64,000 nucleotides of DNA from Variovorax sp. Sphag1AA (GTDB taxonomy: Bacteria > Pseudomonadota > Gammaproteobacteria > Burkholderiales > Burkholderiaceae_C): NCBI RefSeq assembly GCF_014192575.1, contig NZ_JACHYC010000005.1:186001-250000 (forward strand). The letters are read 5' to 3'. Of the stretch, positions 43,309 to 51,839 are shown one piece after another. Position 1 is the stretch's first letter. Each line of letters opens with the position of its first letter. The notes beneath the pieces were generated by a model, which was not told the DNA's origin, made no database searches, and worked only from the letters and a program-made list of their open reading frames with translations. A program made the position numbers and the translations under genes.

Positions 43309-43479
43309 TCAGATCTCAACCATCTCGAAATCTTCCTTGCGTGCCCCACATTCCGGGCAGGTCCAGTTCATCGGAACATCTGCCCACGCCGTACCGGGCG
43401 CAATACCATCTTCTGGTACTCCGACCGACTCGTCGTAGATCCACCCGCAAATCAGGCACATCCAGGTTTTCGTATTCAT
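43309..43479 (-). CDS. Rubredoxin
   Basis: 56 residues, starting MNTKTWMCLICGWIYDES. The four iron ligands are in MCLICGW (Cys8, Cys11) and TCPECGARKEDFEMVEI (Cys42, Cys45), with the family's GIAPGTAWADVPMNW between. It is a one-electron carrier of the cytoplasm; partner enzyme unknown (often rubredoxin reductase and alkane or cytochrome-linked oxygenases). It lies 81 bases upstream of pilG on the same strand and divergent from the ThiD-like gene. Too short for the usual 60-residue cut-off. Confidence 0.95.
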   Translation of the reverse strand: MNTKTWMCLICGWIYDESVGVPEDGIAPGTAWADVPMNWTCPECGARKEDFEMVEI

Positions 43480-43590
43480 CGCAGCTTAAAGTCCCTGTTC
43501 ATCAAATGCAACGATCGTATCCAAACGTATCAATAAATCTCGTGATAAGCGTCTCAGATATGCCACCATGCCGGTGAGTTTTGTTTGGGT

Positions 43591-44547
43591 ATGAAAACTT
43601 CCCTACTACCAGCAGAGCACGACCACAAAGTGAGCGATCTTACCGACCCCCAGAACGACGAAGACACTGCGGAAAACGACGCAAATCCACCCTGCGTGCT
43701 CGTCTTCAATGCGAACGATCCGAGCGGCGCGGGCGGCCTGGCCGCAGACGCGGTGGCAATGGCCTCCGTGGGGGCTCACATGCTACCCGTCGTCACAGGT
43801 GCCTACGCGCGTGACACAGCCGAAATCTTCGACTTCTTTGCGTTTGATGAAGAAGCGGTGTCGGAGCAGGCGCGATCGATCCTCGAAGACGTGGAAGTCC
43901 AGCTCATCAAGGTCGGTTTCGTCGGTTCGCCCGAGAACCTGAGCAACGTGGCCGAGACTGCGACCGACTATCCCGAAGTCCCGGTCGTGGCCTATATGCC
44001 CAATCTCTCCTGGTGGGACGAGACCCAGATCGATGCCTACCTCGACGCTTTTCGCGACCTCGTGTTGCCGCAAACCACCGTGCTGGTCGGAAACCACAGC
44101 ACGCTGTGGCGCTGGCTTCTGCCCGACTGGAGCGGCGAGCGCCCGCCCACCGCGCGCGACATCGCCAAGGCGGCAAGTGAATTCGGCGTTCCTTACACGC
44201 TGGTCACCGGGATCGTGCTGCCGGAGCAATTCATCGACAACGTGCTGGCGTCACCCCAATCGGTGCTCGCCAGCGAAAAATACGAGCGCCTCGATGCCAT
44301 CTTCGCAGGCGCAGGCGACACGCTCTCGGCCGCACTCGCTGCGCTGCTCGCGAGTGGCACCGATCTCGCGGCCGCCGCCACCGAGGCCTTGAGCTACATG
44401 GACCGCTGCCTGGACGCCGGCTTCCGGCCGGGCATGGGTCATGTGCTGCCCGACCGACTCTTCTGGGCTCAGCCCGAGGATGAAGACAACGGCGATGCGG
44501 GTTCGCAGCCAGACTTCGCCTTGCCTCCGCACGACACCCGACATTGA
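43591..44547 (+). CDS. ThiD-like phosphomethylpyrimidine kinase family protein
   Basis: 318 residues of the ribokinase fold. After an acidic N-terminal extension (about 35 residues) it reads CVLVFNANDPSGAGGLAADAVAMASVGAH, the ThiD opening. The anion hole, GTGC in ThiD, is GAGDTLSAALAALLAS here, as in pyridoxal kinases. The C-terminus ends in an acidic, Pro-rich tail. It likely phosphorylates hydroxymethylpyrimidine (phosphate) for thiamine synthesis, but no thiamine genes are nearby. ATG 43591 is preferred to the TTG two codons earlier. hemL follows after 55 bases. Confidence 0.83.
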   Translation: MKTSLLPAEHDHKVSDLTDPQNDEDTAENDANPPCVLVFNANDPSGAGGLAADAVAMASVGAHMLPVVTGAYARDTAEIFDFFAFDEEAVSEQARSILEDVEVQLIKVGFVGSPENLSNVAETATDYPEVPVVAYMPNLSWWDETQIDAYLDAFRDLVLPQTTVLVGNHSTLWRWLLPDWSGERPPTARDIAKAASEFGVPYTLVTGIVLPEQFIDNVLASPQSVLASEKYERLDAIFAGAGDTLSAALAALLASGTDLAAAATEALSYMDRCLDAGFRPGMGHVLPDRLFWAQPEDEDNGDAGSQPDFALPPHDTRH

Positions 44548-44602
44548 TCAGTCGTGCGCCCGAGTCGCATGTCCTTCACGGTTCATGACAGATACTCGGC
44601 CG

Positions 44603-45889
44603 ATGGCACACACTGATCAGAACGAAGTCCTTTTCGAGCGCGCCCGCGCTGTCATTCCCGGCGGTGTCAATTCGCCGGTGCGCGCTTTCCGGGCCGTCGG
44701 CGGCACGCCGCGATTCGTCAAGCGCGCGCAGGGCGCGTACTTCTGGGATGCGGCGGACAAGCGCTACATCGACTACATCGGTTCGTGGGGTCCGATGATC
44801 CTGGGCCACGGACATCCCGCGGTGGTCGAGGCGGTGCAGCGTGCCGTCATCGATGGCTTTTCGTTCGGCGCGCCGACAGAGCGCGAGATCGAACTCGCGG
44901 AAGCGATCCTCGCGCTCGTGCCTTCGATGGAAATGGTGCGACTCGTCAGCTCGGGTACCGAGGCCGCGATGAGCGCATTGCGCCTCGCGCGTGGCGCGAC
45001 CGGCCGCAAGTACATCATCAAGTTCGAGGGCTGCTATCACGGCCACGCCGATGCGCTGCTGGTCAAGGCTGGCTCCGGCCTCGCGACCTTCGGCAACCCG
45101 ACTTCCGCCGGTGTGCCGCCCGAGGTCGTGCAGCACACCCTGGTGCTCGAATACAACAACATCGCGCAACTCGAAGAAGCCTTCGCGCTGCACGGCCACG
45201 AGATCGCCTGCCTCGTGATCGAGGCGATCGCCGGCAACATGAATTTCGTGCGCGCCAGTGCGGAATTCGCCAAGCGATGCCGCGAGCTCTGCACCCAGAA
45301 CGGCGCACTACTCGTGTTCGACGAAGTCATGACCGGCTTTCGCGTCGGCGCACGGGGCGCGCAAGGGGTTCTGGGCATCACGCCCGATCTCACGGTGCTG
45401 GGCAAGGTGATCGGCGGCGGCATGCCGCTGGCTGCATTCGGGGGGCCGCGCGCGATCATGGAGCAGCTCGCGCCCCTGGGTCCGGTCTATCAGGCCGGCA
45501 CGTTGTCGGGCAACCCGGTGGCGACCGCGTGCGGACTCGCAACGCTCAAGGAAGTGTCCAAGCCCGGTTTCTACGACGCGCTTTCGAAAAAGACGCGCGC
45601 GCTCGTCGATGGCCTCAAGGCAGCGGCAGCCGCCGAAGGCGTGCCCTTCTGCGCAGACAGCGAAGGCGGCATGTTCGGCTTCTTCCTGCTTGATGCACTG
45701 CCGCAGAACTACACGGCAGTCATGAAGAGCGACGGCACGAAATTCAACACCCTCTTCCACGGCCTGCTGGACCGCGGCGTCTACATTGCGCCGGCGCTGT
45801 ACGAGGCAGGCTTCGTCAGCGCGGCGCACAGCGATGAGGACATCGCCGCCACGATCGACGCAGCGCGCCAGATCTTCGCAACCCTCTGA
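44603..45889 (+). CDS. hemL: Glutamate-1-semialdehyde 2,1-aminomutase
   Basis: 428 residues. RARAVIPGGVNSPVRAFRAVGG at the start, RLVSSGTEAAMSALRLARGATGRKYIIKFEGCYHGHAD-type cofactor region, VFDEVMTGFRVG and the PLP lysine in TVLGKVIGGGMPLAAFGG (about residue 267). It makes 5-aminolevulinate, the haem precursor, by the C5 route. ATG 44585 is an in-frame alternative. The following small gene starts 8 bases after the stop. Confidence 0.96.
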   Translation: MAHTDQNEVLFERARAVIPGGVNSPVRAFRAVGGTPRFVKRAQGAYFWDAADKRYIDYIGSWGPMILGHGHPAVVEAVQRAVIDGFSFGAPTEREIELAEAILALVPSMEMVRLVSSGTEAAMSALRLARGATGRKYIIKFEGCYHGHADALLVKAGSGLATFGNPTSAGVPPEVVQHTLVLEYNNIAQLEEAFALHGHEIACLVIEAIAGNMNFVRASAEFAKRCRELCTQNGALLVFDEVMTGFRVGARGAQGVLGITPDLTVLGKVIGGGMPLAAFGGPRAIMEQLAPLGPVYQAGTLSGNPVATACGLATLKEVSKPGFYDALSKKTRALVDGLKAAAAAEGVPFCADSEGGMFGFFLLDALPQNYTAVMKSDGTKFNTLFHGLLDRGVYIAPALYEAGFVSAAHSDEDIAATIDAARQIFATL

Positions 45890-45897
45890 CCATCACC

Positions 45898-46377
45898 ATG
45901 AAGTTGTTGCCGATGCTGGCAGGCGCCAGCCTGCTCCTGCCAGGCCTTGCCTTCGCGCAGGTCGCGGATATCAGTCAGGTCTGGATCAATCCGGGCTTCT
46001 ATTCGCTGCACTTCGATCGCGACAAGGGCCTCGAGGATGCGAATCCCGGCATCGGCATCGAATGGCCGATCGACAAGACGTTTTCAGCCACGGCCGGCAG
46101 GTTCCGCAACAGCGACCGCGAGTACTCGAACTACATCGGCGTCTACGTGATGCCTTTCGAGTTTTACGGCGTGAAGCTCGGCGCCGTGGTGGGAGGCTTC
46201 AACGGCTATCCGAACTACAAGGATGGCGGCTGGTTCCCGGCGTTGATTCCCGTCGCCGCACTAGAGGGCACGCACTGGGGCCTGAACGTGGCGATCATCC
46301 CCAGTTACAAGGATCGCCTTTACGGGGCGATCAGCTTCCAGCTCAAGTACCGTTTTTCCGACGGCCGCAGCAACTAG
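45898..46377 (+). CDS. Small outer-membrane beta-barrel-like protein (PagP-like appearance)
   Basis: 159 residues with signal peptide MKLLPMLAGASLLLPGLAFAQ. The mature part is a set of short amphipathic strands: WINPGFYSLHFDRDKGLEDANPG, YSNYIGVYVMPFEFYGVKLGAVVGG and NVAIIPSYKDRLYGAISFQLKYRF, ending in an aromatic residue. That pattern suits an 8-strand outer-membrane barrel, and the FYSLHFDRD motif is shared with PagP-like and related family proteins. Some databases label relatives as transporters, without support here. It follows hemL and is convergent with purH. Confidence 0.7.
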   Translation: MKLLPMLAGASLLLPGLAFAQVADISQVWINPGFYSLHFDRDKGLEDANPGIGIEWPIDKTFSATAGRFRNSDREYSNYIGVYVMPFEFYGVKLGAVVGGFNGYPNYKDGGWFPALIPVAALEGTHWGLNVAIIPSYKDRLYGAISFQLKYRFSDGRSN

Positions 46378-46403
46378 CCTGTACGGCCGGTTGCCGCCGT
46401 GGA

Positions 46404-47975
46404 TCAGTGGCGGAAATGGCGAACGCCGGAGAGCACCATGACGACGCCGCGCTCATCCGCTGCGTCGATGACTTCCTGGTCGCGCATCGAGCCACCGGGC
46501 TGAATCACCGAAGTGGCGCCCGCATCGACCACCACATCGAGACCATCACGGAACGGGAAGAACGCGTCGCTCGCGACTGCAGTGCCTGACAACGTCAGCC
46601 CCGCGTGCTGCGCCTTGATGCTGGCGATCCGCGCGGAATCGAGACGGCTCATCTGGCCCGCGCCGACACCCATCGTCATGCCGTCGGCGCAGAACACGAT
46701 CGCGTTGCTCTTGACGTACTTCGCGACCTTCCAGGCGAACAGCAAATCCTGAAGCTGCTGCGGCGTCGGCTGCTTCTTGCTCACGACCTTGAGCTCATCG
46801 ACCGACAGCTCGCGGTTGTCGGCGGTCTGCATCAGGAGGCCCGAACCGATGCGTTTCACGTCGACCGCATTGCGGCCGTTCTCCCAGTCGGTCTTGCCGC
46901 CCGGCGGCAGGGCGATCTCGAGGATGCGCACATTGACCTTGCTCTTGAACACTTCAAGCGCATCGGCCGAATAGCCAGGCGCCATCAGCACTTCGACGAA
47001 CTGCTTGCTCACTGCTTCAGCGGCAGCGCGGTCCATCGGGCGGTTGAAGGCAATGATGCCGCCGAAAGCCGAAGTCGGGTCGGTCTTGAAGGCCTTGCTG
47101 TAGGCCTCCAGTGCATCCTTGCCCACGGCGACGCCGCACGGGTTGGCGTGTTTCACGATCACACAGGCCGGTGTATCGAAGCTCTTGACGCATTCCCATG
47201 CCGCATCGGCATCGGCGATGTTGTTGTAGCTGAGCTCCTTGCCCTGGAGCTGCTTCGCGGTCACCAGCGAACCCGGCGCCGGATACAGGTCGCGGTAGAA
47301 CGCGGCCTGCTGGTGCGGGTTCTCGCCGTAGCGCAGGTCCTGCAGCTTCACGAAGCGGCCGTTGCTCTGGCCAGGGAACAACGTGTGCGAGCCGTCTTCC
47401 TGGATGCGCGAGAGGTAGTCGCTGATCGCACCGTCGTACTGGCTGATGCGGTTGAACGCCGCGACCGAGAAGGCGAACTTCGTCTTGTCGCTCAGCTTGC
47501 CGCTCGCCTTCAGTTCAGCCAACGCCACCGGATATTGAGAAGCGTCGGTGAGAACGCCGACGTCCTTCCAGTTCTTGGCCGCGCTGCGAACCATCGCGGG
47601 TCCGCCGATATCGATGTTCTCGATGGCGTCTTCGAGCGTGCAGCCCGGCTTGGCCACTGTCGCTTCGAACGGATAGAGGTTGACCACCAGCAAGTCAATG
47701 GTGTCGATGGCGTGCTCCTTGAGCGCCGCCATGTGTGCGGGCACGTCGCGACGCGCGAGCAGGCCGCCGTGCACCTTGGGGTGCAGCGTCTTCACGCGGC
47801 CGTCGAGCATTTCGGGAAAACCCGTGACTTCGGCCACTTCGGTCACCGGCAGACCGGCATCGGCGAGCAGCTTGGCAGTGCCGCCGGTGGAAAGGAGCTT
47901 GATGCCCAGCGCATGCAGCGCCTGGGCAAATTCGAGGATGCCGGTCTTGTCGGAGACGGAAATCAGTGCGTTCAT
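46404..47975 (-). CDS. purH: Bifunctional AICAR transformylase / IMP cyclohydrolase
   Basis: 523 residues. The N-terminal IMP cyclohydrolase has ISVSDKTGILEFAQAL, LLSTGGTAKLLADAGL and DGRVKTLHPKVHGGLLARR; the C-terminal transformylase has RYGENPHQQAAFYRD, KHANPCGVAVG and PGGSMRDQEVIDAADE, with the catalytic Lys-His pair in VKHANPCG. It catalyses the last two steps of purine synthesis. It lies 6 bases after fis on the same transcript. Confidence 0.96.
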   Translation of the reverse strand: MNALISVSDKTGILEFAQALHALGIKLLSTGGTAKLLADAGLPVTEVAEVTGFPEMLDGRVKTLHPKVHGGLLARRDVPAHMAALKEHAIDTIDLLVVNLYPFEATVAKPGCTLEDAIENIDIGGPAMVRSAAKNWKDVGVLTDASQYPVALAELKASGKLSDKTKFAFSVAAFNRISQYDGAISDYLSRIQEDGSHTLFPGQSNGRFVKLQDLRYGENPHQQAAFYRDLYPAPGSLVTAKQLQGKELSYNNIADADAAWECVKSFDTPACVIVKHANPCGVAVGKDALEAYSKAFKTDPTSAFGGIIAFNRPMDRAAAEAVSKQFVEVLMAPGYSADALEVFKSKVNVRILEIALPPGGKTDWENGRNAVDVKRIGSGLLMQTADNRELSVDELKVVSKKQPTPQQLQDLLFAWKVAKYVKSNAIVFCADGMTMGVGAGQMSRLDSARIASIKAQHAGLTLSGTAVASDAFFPFRDGLDVVVDAGATSVIQPGGSMRDQEVIDAADERGVVMVLSGVRHFRH

Positions 47976-47981
47976 CAGGAG

Positions 47982-48218
47982 TTACTTCAGCAGTTTGTGT
48001 TCGACCAGCTTCTTGCGCAGCGTGTTGCGGTTCAGGCCGAGCCATTGCGCGGCCTTGGATTGGTTGCCTTCGGCGCGTGTCATCACGACATCGAGCAACG
48101 GTTTTTCGACGACGCGGACGAGCATGTCGTACATGCCGTCCGGTTCAGTCCCTCTCAAATCACGGAAATAGCTATCCAGGCTGCTGCGTACGCAGTCTTC
48201 GATGTGTTTCTTGCTCAT
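47982..48218 (-). CDS. fis: Fis family DNA-binding protein
   Basis: 78 residues. MSKKHIEDCVRSSLDSYFRDLRG at the N-terminus, where Gammaproteobacterial Fis has the Hin-activating arms, and a C-terminal helix-turn-helix GNQSKAAQWLGLNRNTLRKKL. A nucleoid protein that bends DNA and regulates rRNA and other genes. The order dusB-fis (32 bases apart) is the classic operon. Confidence 0.95.
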   Translation of the reverse strand: MSKKHIEDCVRSSLDSYFRDLRGTEPDGMYDMLVRVVEKPLLDVVMTRAEGNQSKAAQWLGLNRNTLRKKLVEHKLLK

Positions 48219-48250
48219 GGCTTTCTCTTCTTCTCCTCGTTCTGCTCTTC

Positions 48251-49309
48251 TTACGCCAGTGCATCGGCTTGTTGTTCGTCCACCGGATCGGGTGAGCCCT
48301 CGGCTGCGGCAGGAATGCGGTCCATCTGTCCGGCAAGCTCGTCGAAGAACGCCGCGACCGCATGCCATTGCGCATCGCAATCCTCGATCGCGTTCATCGC
48401 CGAGCGGAACGCCTCGCCACCGGGTAGCGCGCGCACATACCAACCGATGTGCTTTCGCGCAGTTCGCACGCCGCTGTATTCGCCGTAGAGGGCGTAGTGC
48501 TCCTTCAGGTGATCGAGCATGAGACGACGCACTTCGGCCACCAACGGCGGGGCCAGATGCGTACCCGTGTCGAGGAAATGCGCGATCTCGCGGAAGATCC
48601 ATGGCCGGCCCTGTGCAGCACGGCCGACCATGATGGCGTCCGCGCCAGTCAGCGCCAGGACGTCGCGCGCTTTCTCTGGTGATGTGATGTCGCCATTGGC
48701 GACAACCGGAATCCTGACCGCGGCCTTGACCGCCGCGATCGTGTCGTATTCGGCATGACCCTTGTAGCCCTGCTCGCGCGTGCGTCCGTGCACGGTGAGC
48801 ATCTGGACGCCGGCCGCTTCGAAGCGCCGCGCCAGCGTGACGGCATTGCGATGGTCTTCGCTCCAGCCGGTACGCATCTTGAGCGTGACCGGAACGTTGT
48901 GCGGCGCAGCGGACTTGACGACCGCTTCCACGATCTCGAGCGCGAGCGGTTCGTCGCGCATCAATGCAGAGCCGGCCCACTTGTTGCAGACCTTCTTGGC
49001 CGGGCAGCCCATGTTGATGTCGATGATCTGCGCGCCGCGATCGATGTTGTATTGCGCGGCCTCCGACATCATCTCGGCGTCGGTGCCTGCGATCTGCACC
49101 GAAATGGGGCCGGGCTCGCCGTCGTGATTGGCGCGTCGCGATGTCTTGAGGCTGTTCCAGAGCTCCTTGCGCGAAGTGACCATCTCGCTCACCGCATAAC
49201 CCGCACCGAGCTCTCGGCACAACATGCGAAACGGCCGGTCCGTGACACCCGCCATGGGCGCGACGAACAGGCCGTTTTCCAGCGCGATGTTGCCGATGTG
49301 CAAAGTCAT
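48251..49309 (-). CDS. dusB: tRNA-dihydrouridine synthase B
   Basis: 352 residues. FMN/TIM-barrel marks: LFVAPMAGVTDRPFRMLC, IDINMGCPAKKVCNKWAGSALMRD with the catalytic Cys in KKVCNK, GWSEDHRNAV and IPVVANGDITSPEKA with GADAIMVGRAAQG. It reduces uridine in the tRNA D loop. ATG 49309 (MTLHIGNIAL) is the family start; upstream open frame to 49465 is not similar. The first gene of the dusB-fis-purH operon. Confidence 0.95.
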   Translation of the reverse strand: MTLHIGNIALENGLFVAPMAGVTDRPFRMLCRELGAGYAVSEMVTSRKELWNSLKTSRRANHDGEPGPISVQIAGTDAEMMSEAAQYNIDRGAQIIDINMGCPAKKVCNKWAGSALMRDEPLALEIVEAVVKSAAPHNVPVTLKMRTGWSEDHRNAVTLARRFEAAGVQMLTVHGRTREQGYKGHAEYDTIAAVKAAVRIPVVANGDITSPEKARDVLALTGADAIMVGRAAQGRPWIFREIAHFLDTGTHLAPPLVAEVRRLMLDHLKEHYALYGEYSGVRTARKHIGWYVRALPGGEAFRSAMNAIEDCDAQWHAVAAFFDELAGQMDRIPAAAEGSPDPVDEQQADALA

Positions 49310-49459
49310 GAAAGGAGAGTGGCGCTCGCGCCGGGCTGCTGAAAAATGAGGCACGATTGTAGCGGGGTGGGCATGCGTCGGCTGCAACGATTTGCACTCA
49401 TTGCGCATCCTGATGCCAAGTCCGCGACAGTCGGTATCCATACTTGCACCTACGCGCCA

Positions 49460-49497
49460 TTGCATGAGCGCCTTTCTATACTCCGGCGCTCATGCAA
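49460..49497. promoter_or_regulatory. 13-bp perfect inverted repeat spanning the start codon of the YqaA-like gene
   Basis: TTGCATGAGCGCC (49460-49472) and GGCGCTCATGCAA (49485-49497) are exact inverse complements around a 12-base spacer that contains TATACT (49477-49482), a good -10 box. The right arm covers the start codon at 49492. It may be an operator at an overlapping promoter or an mRNA hairpin that hides the start. Confidence 0.6.
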
Positions 49498-49962
49498 GCC
49501 TGGCTCGAATCACTTCTCGGCGTTCTCGCACTGCCACAGTACGGCCTCAGCACGCTCTTCATGGCCGCATTCGTGTCGGCAACGCTGATCCCGGTGGGCT
49601 CCGAGCCTGCGCTGTTCGGACTGCTCAAGCTCAATCCCGAATTGTTCTGGCCGGCGGTGTTCGTCGCTACCGCAGGCAACACACTGGGCGGCGCGGTCAC
49701 CTGGTGGATGGGCTACGGCGCTCACCAGGTCGCGGACAAGTACTCGCATTCCAAGACGCACCTGCGCGCGCTCACCTGGCTGGAACGGCTCGGCCCCAAG
49801 GCGTGTCTCTTGAGTTGGCTGCCGATCGTCGGCGACCCGCTGTGCGCGGTGGCCGGATGGCTCAAGCTGTCCTTTTGGCCGTGCGTCGTCTACATGGCGA
49901 TCGGCAAGTTCCTGCGCTACGTCACGATGACCGTGGCGCTGCTCTATATCTGGCCGAACTGA
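49492..49962 (+). CDS. YqaA/DedA-like (SNARE-associated family) membrane protein
   Basis: 156 residues with four predicted membrane segments: YGLSTLFMAAFVSATLIPVGSE, FWPAVFVATAGNTLGGAVTWWMG, a re-entrant region with GPKACLLSWLPIVGDPLCAVAG (the G-D-P motif of the YqaA/DedA group) and WPCVVYMAIGKFLRYVTMTVALLYIW. The family is linked to lipid carriers and membrane integrity. No ribosome site is seen before ATG 49492, and the start lies inside a long inverted repeat. Convergent with the GST gene. Confidence 0.88.
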   Translation: MQAWLESLLGVLALPQYGLSTLFMAAFVSATLIPVGSEPALFGLLKLNPELFWPAVFVATAGNTLGGAVTWWMGYGAHQVADKYSHSKTHLRALTWLERLGPKACLLSWLPIVGDPLCAVAGWLKLSFWPCVVYMAIGKFLRYVTMTVALLYIWPN

Positions 49963-49974
49963 AGCAGCCGCCGC

Positions 49975-50649
49975 TCAGCTCAAAAGGCCATAAGGGCCGC
50001 CGCGTTCAAGCCCGCGCTGATACGCGGGACGCGCGTGGATGCGTTCGAGATAGGCCATCAATTTGGGCCGTGATGCGTCGAGCCCGCCACGCGCCGCAGC
50101 GGCTTCGACCGGGAAGCTCATCTGAATGTCCGCGCCGGTGAACGAATCACCCGCGAACCACAGGCTCTTGCCCAACTCGGCTTCGATGTAGTCCAGGTGC
50201 GCCCGGATGTTCGGCATGACGAAGCTGGTCTTGGCCTTCTGCGCGATCGACTTCGCAATCGGCTTCGCGAAGAACGGCATGCGCGCCTTCTCGATCCGAT
50301 CGAACACCAGCTTGAGCAGCAGCGGCGACATCGCGGATCCTTCCGCGAAGTGCAGCCAGTAGCGGTAGCGGATCGCTTCAGGCGTGCCGGCAGGCGGAAT
50401 GAGCCGACCCTGGCCGTAGCGCTCGATCAGCGTCTCGACGATCGCGCCCGACTCGGCCAGCGTCACACCATCCTCCGTGGTCACCACCGGCGACTTTCCC
50501 AGCGGATGCACCGCGCGCAACGAAGTTGGCGCAAGCATCGTCTTCGGGTCGCGCTGATAACGCACGATCTCGTAAGGCACGCCCAACTCCTCGAGGAGCC
50601 ACAGGACGCGCTGCGAGCGCGAGTTGTCGAGATGGTGGACGGTGATCAT
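49975..50649 (-). CDS. Glutathione S-transferase
   Basis: 224 residues. The thioredoxin-like N-terminal domain begins MITVHHLDNSRSQRVLWLLEELG, with the glutathione site GKSPVVTTEDGVTLAESGAIVE (cis-Pro and the E-S-G pair), and the all-alpha C-terminal domain has FAGDSFTGADIQMSFPVEAA. The catalytic Ser/Tyr region reads D-N-S-R-S-Q. Substrate unknown. The gene lies 30 bases after ychF, on the same strand. Confidence 0.92.
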   Translation of the reverse strand: MITVHHLDNSRSQRVLWLLEELGVPYEIVRYQRDPKTMLAPTSLRAVHPLGKSPVVTTEDGVTLAESGAIVETLIERYGQGRLIPPAGTPEAIRYRYWLHFAEGSAMSPLLLKLVFDRIEKARMPFFAKPIAKSIAQKAKTSFVMPNIRAHLDYIEAELGKSLWFAGDSFTGADIQMSFPVEAAAARGGLDASRPKLMAYLERIHARPAYQRGLERGGPYGLLS

Positions 50650-50679
50650 CAGTGCGCGTTTCGCAAGCAGGAAGCGTGC

Positions 50680-51771
50680 TCAGGAGCTGAAGAGGAAGTT
50701 CATCACGTCGCCATCCTTGACGACGTACTCCTTGCCTTCCGCGCGCATCTTGCCCGCATCCTTGGCACCCTGCTCGCCCTTGTAGGCGATGTAGTCGCTG
50801 AAGCTGATGGTCTGGGCGCGGATGTAGCCCTTCTCGAAATCGGTGTGGATCACGCCGGCCGCCTGCGGGCCGGTGTCGCCGATGTGGATGGTCCATGCGC
50901 GCACTTCCTTCACGCCGGCGGTGAAGTAGGTCTGCAGGCCCAGCAGCGAATAGGCTGCGCGGATGAGGCGATTCAGGCCCGGCTCTTCCTGGCCGATCTC
51001 GGCGAGGAACATCTTGCGATCCTCGTCGTCCATGTCGGCCAGTTCGGCTTCGATCTTGGCGCAGATCGCCACGACCGGCGCGTCTTGCGCTGCAGCGTAT
51101 TCGCGCAGGCGATCGAGGAAGGGGTTGTTCTCGAAGCCGTCCTCGGCCACGTTGCCGACGAACATCGCGGGCTTGGCGGTGATGAGCGAGAACTGCTTGA
51201 TCAGCGGCCGGTCTTCCTTGCTGAATTCGACGGAGCGCACCGGCTTGTTGTCGTTGAGCGCGGCCTGGCACTTCTCGAGCAGGCCAACGAGCTTGATGGC
51301 TTCCTTGTCGCCAGAGCGCGCGGTCTTGGTGTGACGAGCGAGCGCCTTCTCGACGGTCGACAGGTCGGCGAGGCACAGCTCGGTCTGGATGACTTCGATG
51401 TCCGAGATCGGATCGACCTTGCCAGCCACGTGGATCACGTTGTCGTCCTCGAAGCAGCGCACCACGTTCACGATCGCGTCGGTCTCGCGGATATGCGCAA
51501 GGAACTGGTTGCCGAGGCCTTCACCCTGGCTCGCGCCGGCCACCAGGCCCGCGATGTCGACGAACTCGACGATGGCCGGAACGATCCGCTCCGGATTGAC
51601 GATCTCAGCCAGCTGCTGGAGGCGCGGATCCGGCACTTCGACCACGCCGACGTTCGGCTCGATCGTGCAGAAGGGGTAGTTCTCGGCCGCGATGCCAGCC
51701 TTGGTCAAGGCATTGAAAAGGGTGGACTTGCCGACGTTGGGCAAGCCGACGATGCCGCACTGGAGGCTCAT
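50680..51771 (-). CDS. ychF: YchF/OLA1-type P-loop GTPase/ATPase
   Basis: 363 residues, full length. G1 GIVGLPNVGKSTLFNALTKAG, G3 FVDIAGLVAGASQGEGLGN, and the TGS domain at the C-terminus ending GKEYVVKDGDVMNFLFSS are characteristic. YchF prefers ATP and is involved in translation and stress responses. The upstream region to the MOSC gene is 68 bases. Confidence 0.96.
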   Translation of the reverse strand: MSLQCGIVGLPNVGKSTLFNALTKAGIAAENYPFCTIEPNVGVVEVPDPRLQQLAEIVNPERIVPAIVEFVDIAGLVAGASQGEGLGNQFLAHIRETDAIVNVVRCFEDDNVIHVAGKVDPISDIEVIQTELCLADLSTVEKALARHTKTARSGDKEAIKLVGLLEKCQAALNDNKPVRSVEFSKEDRPLIKQFSLITAKPAMFVGNVAEDGFENNPFLDRLREYAAAQDAPVVAICAKIEAELADMDDEDRKMFLAEIGQEEPGLNRLIRAAYSLLGLQTYFTAGVKEVRAWTIHIGDTGPQAAGVIHTDFEKGYIRAQTISFSDYIAYKGEQGAKDAGKMRAEGKEYVVKDGDVMNFLFSS

Positions 51772-51839
51772 GGCGGATGCTTTCAGAAATCTTTGGGGGA
51801 ACCCGGGATTTTAGGCGCCCGGTCTCCGGGCCGCCCGAT

